35,561 nucleotides of DNA. Origin: Spirochaetes bacterium ADurb.Bin218 (lineage in GTDB: Bacteria > Spirochaetota > UBA4802 > UBA5550). The stretch is from NCBI GenBank assembly GCA_002069965.1, contig MWCI01000033.1, positions 1 through 35,561 on the forward strand, read 5' to 3'. Shown here piece after piece: positions 1 to 7,153 of this stretch; position 1 is the stretch's first letter; every line of letters starts with the position of its first letter. The notes under the pieces were generated by a model. The model was not told where the DNA came from. It searched no databases and was given only the letters and a program-made list of their open reading frames with translations. Both the position numbers and the translations under genes were made by a program.

Positions 1-6
1 CACAGA

Positions 7-78
7 GGGTCAGAGCCTTTTTGCAATTTGAACTCTCATACAAAGAATATTTAATCTATAAAATGGGGTCAGAGCCTT
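7..78. repeat. Two direct copies of GGGTCAGAGCCTT
   Basis: The 13-base word GGGTCAGAGCCTT occurs at 7-19 and again at 66-78, 59 bases apart, in the non-coding stretch before hypC; the second copy has one more leading G. Words of the form GGGGTCAGAGYC recur in many bacterial genomes beside REP-associated (IS200-like, Y1) transposase genes. No transposase is visible here, so the mobile-element link is inference. Confidence 0.45.
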
Positions 79-98
79 AATCAAAGAACAAAAAAATC

Positions 99-126
99 TT
101 GCAATATAACCCTACTCTCCTACTAT
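99..126 (+). promoter_or_regulatory. Possible promoter of hypC
   Basis: TTGCAA (99-104) and TACTAT (121-126) are separated by 16 bases and lie just ahead of the AGGAGGA ribosome site at 134-140. The -10 matches 5 of 6 consensus bases and the -35 matches 4 of 6. The implied leader would be very short, so the true promoter may lie upstream of the window. Confidence 0.3.
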
Positions 127-147
127 GGGGCACAGGAGGAAAATATT

Positions 148-381
148 ATGTGTCTGGCAGTTCCAATGACAATAGAAAGATTTGAAGGGAATTATGCAGT
201 AGCATCAGCAAAGGGAGTAGAGGTTTTAGTTAACTACGCCATGACTCCAGATCTCAAAATAAAAGACAAGGTCCTTGTCCATGCTGGATTTGTCATTGAA
301 AAACTGGATGAAGATCAAGCAAAAGAGATCGAGGCTACATGGGAAGAATACTATAAAGCAACAGAATCACAAGCTGGCTAA
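148..381 (+). CDS. hypC: HypC/HybG-family [NiFe]-hydrogenase maturation chaperone
   Basis: This is a 77-residue protein of the usual HypC length. It begins MCLAVPM, the family signature in which Cys2 is essential. In the family, HypC binds HypD and the hydrogenase large subunit while the Fe(CN)2CO group is built and delivered. The family segment VLVHAGFVIEKLD is present at about residues 42-54. The start is firm: AGGAGGA lies 7 bases upstream, and any later start would lose the essential Cys. No other hyp or hydrogenase gene follows, so the rest of the maturation set, if present, must lie upstream or elsewhere. The gene converges with the histidine kinase, leaving 5 bases between stops, and its stop codon sits in a hairpin. 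Confidence 0.9.
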   Translation: MCLAVPMTIERFEGNYAVASAKGVEVLVNYAMTPDLKIKDKVLVHAGFVIEKLDEDQAKEIEATWEEYYKATESQAG

Positions 382-395
382 TTATCTCAGCCAGC
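373..395. terminator. Hairpin spanning the convergent hypC and kinase stop codons
   Basis: GCTGGCT (373-379) pairs with AGCCAGC (389-395) around a 9-base loop. The hypC stop TAA (379-381) and the kinase stop TGA (minus strand, 389-387) both fall inside it. There is no clear T-tract on either side, so it is a weak intrinsic terminator or a barrier between converging transcripts. Confidence 0.5.
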
Positions 396-2690
396 CATGA
401 CAGAGGCAATAACCTCCCCTATTTCATCTATGTTATAGGGTTTTTTTAAGACAGCTATAAATCCATAATCCCTGTAGTTGGACATTACAGTATCATGGGA
501 ATAGCCACTGGAAACAATCCCCTTAAGCATTGGATCAATTCCTCTCATTAACTGAAAAGCCTCATTGCCTCCCATACCACCTCTAATCGTTAGATCAAGC
601 AGAACAAAGTCAACCTTAAGTCCGCTTTCATGAAGCTTTCTAAAAATTTCTACAGCCTCCCTACCCTCTGAAGCGGTATAAGTCTCAAAGCCAAAGGATT
701 TTATTATTTCCTCTGCAACCATTCTAATCATTTCATCATCATCCATTATAATGACTCGCCCACTGTAGCACTGACCACTTTTACAGGCAAGGACATTTGA
801 TTCAAAATAAGATTCAGATGCTGGTAAAACAAATTTAAACATTGCACCTCTGGCAGTATTTAGAGCTAATATTGAGCCATTATGCCTTTTTATTACAGAG
901 TAAACAACAGAGAGTCCCAAACCACTGCCAGAGGGTTTAGTTGAAAAAAATGGATCAAAAATCTTACCAAGGAATTTCTCCGGTATACCAGGCCCTTCAT
1001 CCTCTATGGAAATCTCCACATAATCCCCTGGAACTACCCCATAGTCATTGTCAGCCTTTAAGGAAATATTTTTGCACCTGACATAGATATTTCCCTCAGA
1101 CATTAGTTGTGCTGAGTTTATAAGTATATTGTTCAATACCTGAGATATCTGAGACTCATCGGCATTTACTATTTTTACATTGTCATCAATTTCAAAATTG
1201 GTCTTAATCTTACTGCCACTGAGGGCAAATTCGCTTGAGCGCTTTATAAGATCAGGAAGTGAGATCAATTTTTTTACAGGTTCTCCTCCCTTTGAAAAGG
1301 TCAAAAGCTGCTCAGCAAGATTACGTGCTCTCAGGGCTGAGTATTCTGCATCCTCAAGGTACTTCAAAGCAATCGAAGGATCAGAATATAAATTTTTCTT
1401 GGTTAGAGCAACAGCACCCAACATACCTGTAAAAAAATTATTAATGTCATGAGCGATACCTCCAGCAAAAATGCCTAAGGATTCAAGCTTTGATGAATTT
1501 ATAAGATGCTCCTTCATCCTCTTTATTTCTGTAACATCCTCAATTACAAAAACATAACCATAAATGTTCCCATCAATAGCCAAAGGAGAAACCCTGAGAG
1601 TTAAAGATCTCTTATCATCACCAGCAGAAAATATAAGTGGATTATAGAGATCAAAAAATTTAGAACCAGAAATAATATCGATGCCGGCAAGGTTTACAGC
1701 ATTTCCATCACTATCTTTTACCACAAGGATAGAGCGAATATCCTTTAGTCTAACATCACTGGAACCAATTAAGAGAATTTTTCTGGCACTTTCATTGATA
1801 AGCTCAATGCCAAAGCTGCTATCAACCTCAATAATTCCTGGCGCAAGAACAGTAATTGTTTTATAAAGACGCTCCTTTTCTTTTTGAAGAGATATATTCA
1901 TAGCCATAATTTCATTTTGCGAGGCAGCCATTTCCTCATTCATCTGCTCAATCTCTTCGTATTGTGCCTCAAGCTCTTCATACTGACTCTGGATTTCCTC
2001 TGCAAAGCGGGACTGTTCATCAGCATACTCTTTAATAACCTTTTGCTGATTTGTTGCAAGCTCATATAAAGCTTCTGTTTCAATAATATTCCTGTAAGAG
2101 AGATATGCAATTACGAAAAGCATCAATATAGAAAATATCTCCCTTGAGCTTAACACTCCATAATTGACCTTTCCACCTGTATAAGTAGCAAAGGGCATAT
2201 CTACTCCATTGAGCCAGGCCAGAATATAAAAGGCAATAATGCTGATTATAACTACGAAGGACATGGCCCTGAATAATCTTTTATTATACAAAAACTGAAA
2301 TGCAACTAAGTTTGCAGCCAACAACCAGTTAATGTGATTGCTCTGAGCAGCATAAAACCAGTTTATAGTAAAAGCATAATTAAACCGTGCAATGATTGGT
2401 ATAGAAAACATGATCACTGCAACAATCAAAGCATAAACAATAGGATTTGCACCACGTTTTTTCCTTTTATAAACTCTATAGGCAAAATAAATAGCAAAGC
2501 CATATAAGACAATTGTTGGTAACAAAACAGTGATTCTGTGACCTGCAATAAACTGAAATGTGAGTCCGATGGCGGAATTTAAGACAGTAACGGCAATGAA
2601 AATTTTTGCACCTCTAATCTCAACTATGTCCATAGAAGAGTATTCACTTCTTGGAACACTTTTGCCAAAGAAAAAGTCTTTTATGCTCAT
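387..2690 (-). CDS. Membrane hybrid histidine kinase (6 TM, coiled coil, PAS, HisKA, HATPase, receiver)
   Basis: This 767-residue sensor kinase has about six hydrophobic spans between residues 27 and 200, which may themselves sense a membrane or small-molecule signal. A Glu-rich coiled coil follows at about 205-275, then a PAS-like domain at 280-390. The dimerisation/phosphoacceptor helix has His414 in GGIAHDINN. The ATPase domain has NN near 520, DEGPGIP at 564-570 and GSGLGLS near 588-594. The C-terminal receiver has DDD at 650-652, phosphoacceptor Asp699 and Lys749. The kinase should pass phosphate from His414 to Asp699 and probably on to a separate partner. No DNA-binding regulator or phosphotransfer protein lies beside it, so the output is unknown. 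It is divergent from PEP carboxylase, which may be coincidence. The Shine-Dalgarno is weak. All catalytic residues are present. Confidence 0.93.
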   Translation of the reverse strand: MSIKDFFFGKSVPRSEYSSMDIVEIRGAKIFIAVTVLNSAIGLTFQFIAGHRITVLLPTIVLYGFAIYFAYRVYKRKKRGANPIVYALIVAVIMFSIPIIARFNYAFTINWFYAAQSNHINWLLAANLVAFQFLYNKRLFRAMSFVVIISIIAFYILAWLNGVDMPFATYTGGKVNYGVLSSREIFSILMLFVIAYLSYRNIIETEALYELATNQQKVIKEYADEQSRFAEEIQSQYEELEAQYEEIEQMNEEMAASQNEIMAMNISLQKEKERLYKTITVLAPGIIEVDSSFGIELINESARKILLIGSSDVRLKDIRSILVVKDSDGNAVNLAGIDIISGSKFFDLYNPLIFSAGDDKRSLTLRVSPLAIDGNIYGYVFVIEDVTEIKRMKEHLINSSKLESLGIFAGGIAHDINNFFTGMLGAVALTKKNLYSDPSIALKYLEDAEYSALRARNLAEQLLTFSKGGEPVKKLISLPDLIKRSSEFALSGSKIKTNFEIDDNVKIVNADESQISQVLNNILINSAQLMSEGNIYVRCKNISLKADNDYGVVPGDYVEISIEDEGPGIPEKFLGKIFDPFFSTKPSGSGLGLSVVYSVIKRHNGSILALNTARGAMFKFVLPASESYFESNVLACKSGQCYSGRVIIMDDDEMIRMVAEEIIKSFGFETYTASEGREAVEIFRKLHESGLKVDFVLLDLTIRGGMGGNEAFQLMRGIDPMLKGIVSSGYSHDTVMSNYRDYGFIAVLKKPYNIDEIGEVIASVMAG

Positions 2691-2738
2691 ATAAAAATCC
2701 AGGGCTATATTTTTTAACCAAATAACTCTAAGGTGCGA

Positions 2739-2765
2739 TTAAAATAATTTCAAGAATTATTTTAA
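2739..2765. promoter_or_regulatory. AT-only inverted repeat between kinase and ppc
   Basis: Eleven-base arms TTAAAATAATT (2739-2749) and AATTATTTTAA (2755-2765) flank the loop TCAAG in the divergent intergenic region. This could be an operator for either gene. AT-rich palindromes also arise by chance in AT-rich spacers. Confidence 0.3.
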
Positions 2766-2772
2766 AAATTTG

Positions 2773-2800
2773 TTGAATGCCGACATAGACTTTCTAATAT
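2773..2800 (+). promoter_or_regulatory. Probable promoter of ppc
   Basis: TTGAAT (2773-2778) and TAATAT (2795-2800) are spaced by 16 bases, about 30 bases before the AGGGAG ribosome site of ppc. Confidence 0.4.
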
Positions 2801-2836
2801 CGCAAAATTAAAAATCATAACTCCAGGGAGCAGACA

Positions 2837-5386
2837 ATGAATGAGAGGATAATTTCAGAAAACTTCGATGAGCATGTTAAACGAAAATTTCATTTTTTAA
2901 ATAGCGTCTTTCTTGGTCTTCCCCTTGACAACAAAGGTGAGGGAAAAATACTTATGCAATTTAAGGAGCATGTTTTACAGTCCGTAGAAAAAGAACTCTC
3001 TTCCGACAAGATCATCACATCGTTCTTTGAAAAATTTTCAGAAGAAGAAATAATATCCTCTCTATTTCAAATCATAAAATACATTGAACGGGAGGTTGTT
3101 CTCTTTGATTCAGTGGAGGATGCTGCCTTTGAAAAAATAAACAATCTCAACAGCCCAAACTCTCTTGAAAATATAATAGCATCAGCAATAACAAATGGGA
3201 AAACCGAGGAAATACTGGAGTTGCTAAAAAAAATAAACATACGCCTTGTACTTACAGCTCATCCAACTCAATTCTATCCAGGAGCAATCCTTGGTATAAT
3301 AAACGATCTGAATCTTGCTATAAGGGAGAATAATCTTACAGAGATCAGCAAAATTCTTGAACAGCTCTCCTTTACTCCATTTTTCAACAAGAGAAAGCCA
3401 ACGCCATATGATGAAGCACTGAGCCTTATATGGTATCTTGAAAATGTATTCTTTGATGCAGTCATTAACATCCAGAAAATAGTTTCCCAGACGATTCCAG
3501 AAAACAATTCAGAGCTACTTAACCCTGACATGGTGGAGATGGGATTTTGGCCCGGAGGAGATAGAGATGGCAATCCTTTTGTAACATCAGATATAACCTT
3601 AAGGGTTGCAGGGCGATTAAGATTTGCAATACTACGGAAATATTATGAATATATACTGAAGCTAAAACGCAAACTTACATTTAGAGGAATATACGAAAAG
3701 CTAAAGTATGCAGAGGTTGAGCTCTTAAAAAGCATGTATAGTGAAGAAAAACCAACGATAAGTCTTGATGACTGGAAAAGTCTTATCAGAGAAATACAAA
3801 ACACATTAATCACAAAGTATAATGGTCTTTATCTAAAAGAAATAAATGAGCTCATGAACATCACATCAATATTTGGCTATCACTTTGCAACAATTGATAT
3901 ACGCCAGGATAGCTCAGTTCATAAAGATGTGCTTGATGAGATTCTTTTAAATATAAATGCAACAGAATATTATAATTCCCTCTCACAGGAGGAAAAATAT
4001 AGCTACATCCAATCCATTGAGAATTTTACTCCACTGTCCTTATCTAAAATATCAGAGGATACAATTAACTGCATAAAAGCCATAAAGGAGATCCAGAGGC
4101 TCAATGGTGAAAAGGGATGCAATAGATACATAATGAGCAACTGCTCCAGTGCGGATGACATCTTTACTGTTATGTCACTATTTCATCTTGCAGGATGGAG
4201 AGATAAATTCACAATAGATTTTATACCTCTTTTTGAAACAATAAAGGATCTCGAGAATGCAGCAGCTATAATGGAAACCCTTTACTCAAATCCCATTTAC
4301 AGAGATCATCTCAAAAATAGAAACAACAGGCAAACCATCATGCTCGGCTTTTCTGATGGAACAAAGGACGGAGGCTATTTTACAGCAAACTGGTCAATAT
4401 ATAAGGCAAAAGAAATACTCTCTGCTATATCAAGAAAATATGGTATCGAGGTGACATTCTTTGACGGTAGAGGTGGCCCTGCCGCAAGAGGTGGCGGCAA
4501 AACTCACAATTTTTACACAGCCCATGGCAAGAGTATAGAAAATACTCGGATTCACCTTACAGTTCAAGGCCAGACTGTAAGCTCAAACTTTGGAACAGTT
4601 ATGTCTGCACAATACAATATTGAGCATTTGCTCAGTGCAAGTCTGAGAAATCGACTCTATAGCCAATACAATGAAGACTTCTCTGAAAAAAATCGCTCTA
4701 TCATGGAAATGCTCTCACAGGAAAGCCATAGAACATACATGGAATTGCGCAATGACCCTCTATTTTTGCCATATCTCCTCAATAGAAGTGCAATGCCCTT
4801 TTACGGAGAGGCAAACATTGGCAGCAGACCAGATAAGAGAAACTCAAGAGAAAACTTTACTCTGAAGGATCTCAGAGCAATACCTTTTGTTGCAGCATGG
4901 AACCTAAACAAGCAAAATGTTCCTGGATTCTATGGACTTGGTAGCGCCTTAGAAAAAGCCATCAAAGAAGGGAAAGAAGAAGATATCCGCTCTCTCTATA
5001 GAGATTCCCTATTTTTCAGAACTTTAATCCAAAACAGTATGATGGTTTTGAAAAAGACAAATATGAAAGTAACATCTCACCTGCAAGAAGACAGGCAATA
5101 TAGCAACCTCTGGCAAAAGATAAAGGAGGAATCAGAAAGAACTGAGGCCAACCTACTCCGCGTATCGGGACTCTCCTATCTCATGGAAGAAAATCCAAAG
5201 GATCGCCTATCTGTTGAAATGAGAGAAAATATGATTCTGCCTCTGTGTATAATACAGCAATATGGTCTCATGAAAATTGACCATCTGCAAGACAAAAAAT
5301 CCACAGAAGAAGATCTAAACACATACAAAAAAATAGTTATAAGGGCATCTTACGGGATTATCAATGCAGGCAGAAATACAGTTTAA
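2837..5386 (+). CDS. ppc: Phosphoenolpyruvate carboxylase
   Basis: This 849-residue enzyme forms oxaloacetate from PEP and bicarbonate, refilling the TCA cycle. The catalytic landmarks are in order: LTAHPTQ with His142, GGDRDGNPFVT near 240, GFSDGTKDGGYFTANW (the K-DGG substrate loop) and the Arg-rich loop FDGRGGPAARGGG. The length is normal for the bacterial enzyme. The protein ends GRNTV, not the QNTG tail of the enterobacterial and plant enzymes. From memory, the Bacteroidetes-like group also has a variant ending (RNSA), so this is probably a subfamily trait and not damage. The start follows AGGGAG. The gene stands alone and is followed by a 9-base tandem repeat. Confidence 0.97.
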   Translation: MNERIISENFDEHVKRKFHFLNSVFLGLPLDNKGEGKILMQFKEHVLQSVEKELSSDKIITSFFEKFSEEEIISSLFQIIKYIEREVVLFDSVEDAAFEKINNLNSPNSLENIIASAITNGKTEEILELLKKINIRLVLTAHPTQFYPGAILGIINDLNLAIRENNLTEISKILEQLSFTPFFNKRKPTPYDEALSLIWYLENVFFDAVINIQKIVSQTIPENNSELLNPDMVEMGFWPGGDRDGNPFVTSDITLRVAGRLRFAILRKYYEYILKLKRKLTFRGIYEKLKYAEVELLKSMYSEEKPTISLDDWKSLIREIQNTLITKYNGLYLKEINELMNITSIFGYHFATIDIRQDSSVHKDVLDEILLNINATEYYNSLSQEEKYSYIQSIENFTPLSLSKISEDTINCIKAIKEIQRLNGEKGCNRYIMSNCSSADDIFTVMSLFHLAGWRDKFTIDFIPLFETIKDLENAAAIMETLYSNPIYRDHLKNRNNRQTIMLGFSDGTKDGGYFTANWSIYKAKEILSAISRKYGIEVTFFDGRGGPAARGGGKTHNFYTAHGKSIENTRIHLTVQGQTVSSNFGTVMSAQYNIEHLLSASLRNRLYSQYNEDFSEKNRSIMEMLSQESHRTYMELRNDPLFLPYLLNRSAMPFYGEANIGSRPDKRNSRENFTLKDLRAIPFVAAWNLNKQNVPGFYGLGSALEKAIKEGKEEDIRSLYRDSLFFRTLIQNSMMVLKKTNMKVTSHLQEDRQYSNLWQKIKEESERTEANLLRVSGLSYLMEENPKDRLSVEMRENMILPLCIIQQYGLMKIDHLQDKKSTEEDLNTYKKIVIRASYGIINAGRNTV

Positions 5387-5432
5387 ATTAAAAAAATTAA
5401 AAAAATTAAAAAAATTAAAAAAAATTTTTTAA
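5387..5432 (+). repeat. 9-bp tandem repeat (TTAAAAAAA x4) ending in an A8T6 palindrome
   Basis: Directly after the ppc stop, TT pairs recur at 5388, 5397, 5406 and 5415, giving a strict 9-base period. The last unit runs into TTAAAAAA-AA-TTTTTTAA (5415-5432), a weak all-A/T hairpin. The array could act as a weak terminator or a bend upstream of the promoter at 5462, and its copy number may vary between strains. Confidence 0.6.
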
Positions 5433-5461
5433 CTTTTTTCCTCTGCAGATCTCTATAATGA

Positions 5462-5498
5462 TTGACAATTGGTTTACCAAATATTATATGGTTAACCA
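5462..5498 (+). promoter_or_regulatory. Promoter with two TGGT-N2-ACCA palindromes (unit A)
   Basis: A perfect -35 TTGACA (5462-5467) is followed by a candidate -10 TATATG (5485-5490) at 17 bases. TTGGT-TT-ACCAA (5469-5480) lies in the spacer and TGGT-TA-ACCA (5489-5498) overlaps and follows the -10, with centres 19 bases apart. A regulator bound at either would block RNA polymerase. The half-sites resemble those of FadR-subfamily GntR proteins (TGGT..ACCA), and such a gene lies 250 bases away, so it is the likely ligand (inference). Confidence 0.55.
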
Positions 5499-5524
5499 CA
5501 ACATTAAAACGCGGAGGAACCATT

Positions 5525-5680
5525 ATGATGGAAAGTTACATTTTAATCGCAGGTTTAATCCTTTTTTCTGGCACAGTTACCTATGATTTGCACAAAAAAA
5601 CTGTGGAAGCTCAAAAAGCTAATGCAGCTACTACCCAGCAGGTAGATAAGGGCTTCTTTGACCAGGATAAAAGAAAATAA
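5525..5680 (+). CDS. Small single-span membrane protein (51 aa)
   Basis: The 51-residue product has one hydrophobic segment at about residues 4-19 (YILIAGLILFSGTVTY). A short polar Lys/Gln-rich tail follows, ending DKGFFDQDKRK. I do not recognise a family. The start at 5525 is chosen over the upstream ATG at 5462 because GGAGGA (5513-5518) lies 6 bases ahead of it and because 5462 overlaps the promoter. A second ATG follows at once. The gene has its own strong, apparently operator-controlled promoter and its own terminator, which supports it as real despite its size. It is probably a membrane-anchored accessory or regulatory peptide; the function is unknown. Confidence 0.65.
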   Translation: MMESYILIAGLILFSGTVTYDLHKKTVEAQKANAATTQQVDKGFFDQDKRK

Positions 5681-5721
5681 CCCCCAAAAATAAACAAAAA
5701 CAAACATTTGTGAATAGGAAG

Positions 5722-5747
5722 ACGGATCTTTTTGATCCGTTTTTTTT
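5722..5747 (+). terminator. Intrinsic terminator of the small membrane gene
   Basis: ACGGATC (5722-5728) pairs with GATCCGT (5734-5740) around TTTTT, followed by an unbroken T-run to 5747. The stop codon of the convergent GntR gene lies at the end of this T-run. The 20 bases before the hairpin (5700-5719) recur at 6966-6985. Confidence 0.85.
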
Positions 5748-6522
5748 ATTTATAAATCGGGATCTCCTCACGGAACTGCATTACGTTTTTTTTTAGGTTA
5801 TCATAATCCTCTTTAACATACATAAATCCATTTTCAATTACAGCATGTTCCATGACTATATCATTTATCACTTTATGTCTTTCTTTCATAGCAGCAACAG
5901 CTTTTTCACTATTTCGCTCTGATAGAGCCTCAAAAACTTTTATATCGTTTTCAATGATCACATCCCTGCAATCAGTAAGTTTATAGAGCATTTCCGCAAC
6001 AAAGACCTTCAAAGGCTTGAGGCTTATGGTAACTGCAAGGCTTATAATGTTGCGTGCAGCCTTTGCAATCTCATTATCAATCATATAATCACACTCAGCA
6101 AGAACATGGGGAGATTTATTAAGCTTCTTTTTTAAAATAAGAGTTTCTATAATTTCCAGTTCTTCTTGAGTTATTTCCTCTGCAGCGCGTTCAATGTTTG
6201 CCACATCATTTGTTGCCTTATAGTTCATCAAGGACTGATATGTTCGAAGCTCCATTTTTTTTGTTGTCTGAATAATTTTTATAAGAGCATCAAGAGAAGT
6301 ATCATCGTAAAAATTTTTGATATATGTTCCACTCTGAGGTCTTGTTTCAGCAAGGCCAGCGTTTATGAGCATTGCAATAGCTTCCCTTATGACAAAACGG
6401 CTTGTATTGAATCTCTCTGCAAGTTCACGCTCTGGAGGGAGCTTACTGTTAACCTCATATCTCCCTGTTAAGATATCCTTTTCAAGTTCAGAAAAAATTT
6501 TGCTTGCAAGTCTTTCTTTCAT
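5746..6522 (-). CDS. GntR-family transcriptional regulator, FadR/FCD subfamily
   Basis: This is a 258-residue regulator. The N-terminal winged helix-turn-helix (about residues 8-75) has the family core LPPERELAERFNTSR, VIREAIAMLINAGL and RPQSGTYI. An all-helical FCD-type ligand domain follows (about 95-235). Most FCD domains bind metal through an Asp and three His. Here the D-x3-H position reads DYMID, the next His is Asn (IIENDIKVFEAL), and only the His of KERHKVI is kept. The effector may therefore be bound without metal, as in acyl-CoA-binding FadR proteins. Palindromes TGGT-N2-ACCA occur on both sides (5469, 5489, 6844, imperfect at 6775) and are its likely operators. The nearby FadL porin suggests hydrophobic or fatty-acid substrate control. 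The function is inferred from family and context only. Confidence 0.88.
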   Translation of the reverse strand: MKERLASKIFSELEKDILTGRYEVNSKLPPERELAERFNTSRFVIREAIAMLINAGLAETRPQSGTYIKNFYDDTSLDALIKIIQTTKKMELRTYQSLMNYKATNDVANIERAAEEITQEELEIIETLILKKKLNKSPHVLAECDYMIDNEIAKAARNIISLAVTISLKPLKVFVAEMLYKLTDCRDVIIENDIKVFEALSERNSEKAVAAMKERHKVINDIVMEHAVIENGFMYVKEDYDNLKKNVMQFREEIPIYK

Positions 6523-6835
6523 AGCTGTTTGCCTTCTATTATGATAATATAATAAACCACATCCACCTGTGGGGATTAAAAAATCCGTCCAGGCGGTATA
6601 AAAATAGCACCCTATAATTCACACAATGAAGTTTCCTATTATCATAAAGAGGCACAGAGATAAACTTTGGTCATGCTTATATCTGCTTATATTTTTTATT
6701 TATTTTTAAATCAATCTGATCTCACAGTATAAGACAAATACATAAAAAAAGAGAGTTGTCAAGCTATAAATACTTTGGTATGCCAATTTTTTAAAAAATT
6801 TTTATTCTTTTTTTAATATTAAGTTTATAATATGT
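6523..6835. other. Intergenic leader region upstream of the GntR gene
   Basis: No gene is supported here. On the minus strand a TTGACA (6762-6757) could be the -35 of the GntR gene, but the -10 is poor and the implied leader would be more than 200 bases. Close to the gene, three short potential hairpins follow one another at about 6555-6600 (arms CCACA/TGTGG, GGATT/AATCC, CCG/CGG). TTGGTATGCCAA (6775-6786) is a TGGT-N2-ACCA palindrome with one mismatch and may allow autoregulation. The word AGTTTCCTATT at 6630-6640 recurs at 7083 and 8556. Confidence 0.35.
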
Positions 6836-6863
6836 TTGACAATTGGTCGACCATATTTATATT
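6836..6863 (+). promoter_or_regulatory. Promoter with TGGTCGACCA operator (unit B)
   Basis: TTGACA (6836-6841), a 16-base spacer and TATATT (6858-6863) make a near-consensus sigma-70 promoter. The perfect palindrome TGGTCGACCA (6844-6853) lies in the spacer. The first 12 bases, TTGACAATTGGT, are identical to the promoter at 5462. Further TTGGT words follow at 6862, 6873 and 6883, spaced 10-11 bases apart, so regulator molecules could line one face of the helix. Confidence 0.6.
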
Positions 6864-6869
6864 GGTTGT

Positions 6870-7013
6870 TAATTGGTTAGGTTTGGTCAGAACTGTTCTC
6901 GCTGACCATGCATGCCAGGGTTTTAAGAAAAGGGTGTTAAACCTGATTTCTAAAAAAACTTTCCAACAAACATTTATGAATAGGATGCTATCCTTCCGCG
7001 GGATAGCATCCTA
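6870..7013 (+). ncRNA. Candidate small RNA (unit B)
   Basis: A strong promoter ends at 6863, and no convincing reading frame with a ribosome site follows. The predicted transcript would contain a first hairpin TGGTCAG/CTGACCA (6884-6890 with 6902-6908, 11-base loop) and a second with 12-13 perfect pairs (6982-6993 with 7001-7012, loop TTCCGCG). The last hairpin lacks a T-tract, so termination there is uncertain. The 20 bases ahead of it, ACAAACATTTATGAATAGGA, match the end of unit A in 19 of 20 positions. It may be a regulatory RNA paired with the membrane-peptide gene or a decayed copy of it. Confidence 0.4.
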
Positions 7014-7072
7014 ACTTAAATAATATGGAAAGTTTAAATGACAATCTGATTATCTATTTTTGCTGCATTCAT

Positions 7073-7095
7073 AAAGCACAAAAGTTTCCTATTCA
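7073..7095 (-). repeat. Partial copy of the FadL-gene 5' end
   Basis: Read on the minus strand, TGAATAGGAAACTTTT then GTGCTTT (23 bases) matches the first codons of the FadL gene (8568-8545), which has one extra A. It lies directly beyond the FadL terminator. The two copies are direct repeats enclosing the porin gene, about 1.47 kb apart. Confidence 0.6.
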
Positions 7096-7127
7096 AAAAA
7101 AACGGCTGCCCTAATTACTGGGCAGCC
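7095..7127 (-). terminator. Intrinsic terminator of the FadL-type gene
   Basis: On the minus strand, GGCTGCCC and GGGCAGCC (7127-7120 with 7111-7104) form a perfect 8-bp stem with an 8-base loop, followed by a run of eight T (7102-7095). It lies 27 bases past the FadL stop. Confidence 0.9.
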
Positions 7128-7153
7128 CCCTCTTTTTAAATAATCATGAAGGT

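Noticed and set aside
5462-5524. Upstream ATG for the small membrane protein
   Set aside because: It lies within the promoter and operator; GGAGGA clearly serves the ATG at 5525.
6832-7014. 60-codon plus-strand frame in unit B
   Set aside because: Its start lies in front of the promoter -35 box, it has no ribosome site and no recognisable protein character. The region is better explained as a non-coding transcript.
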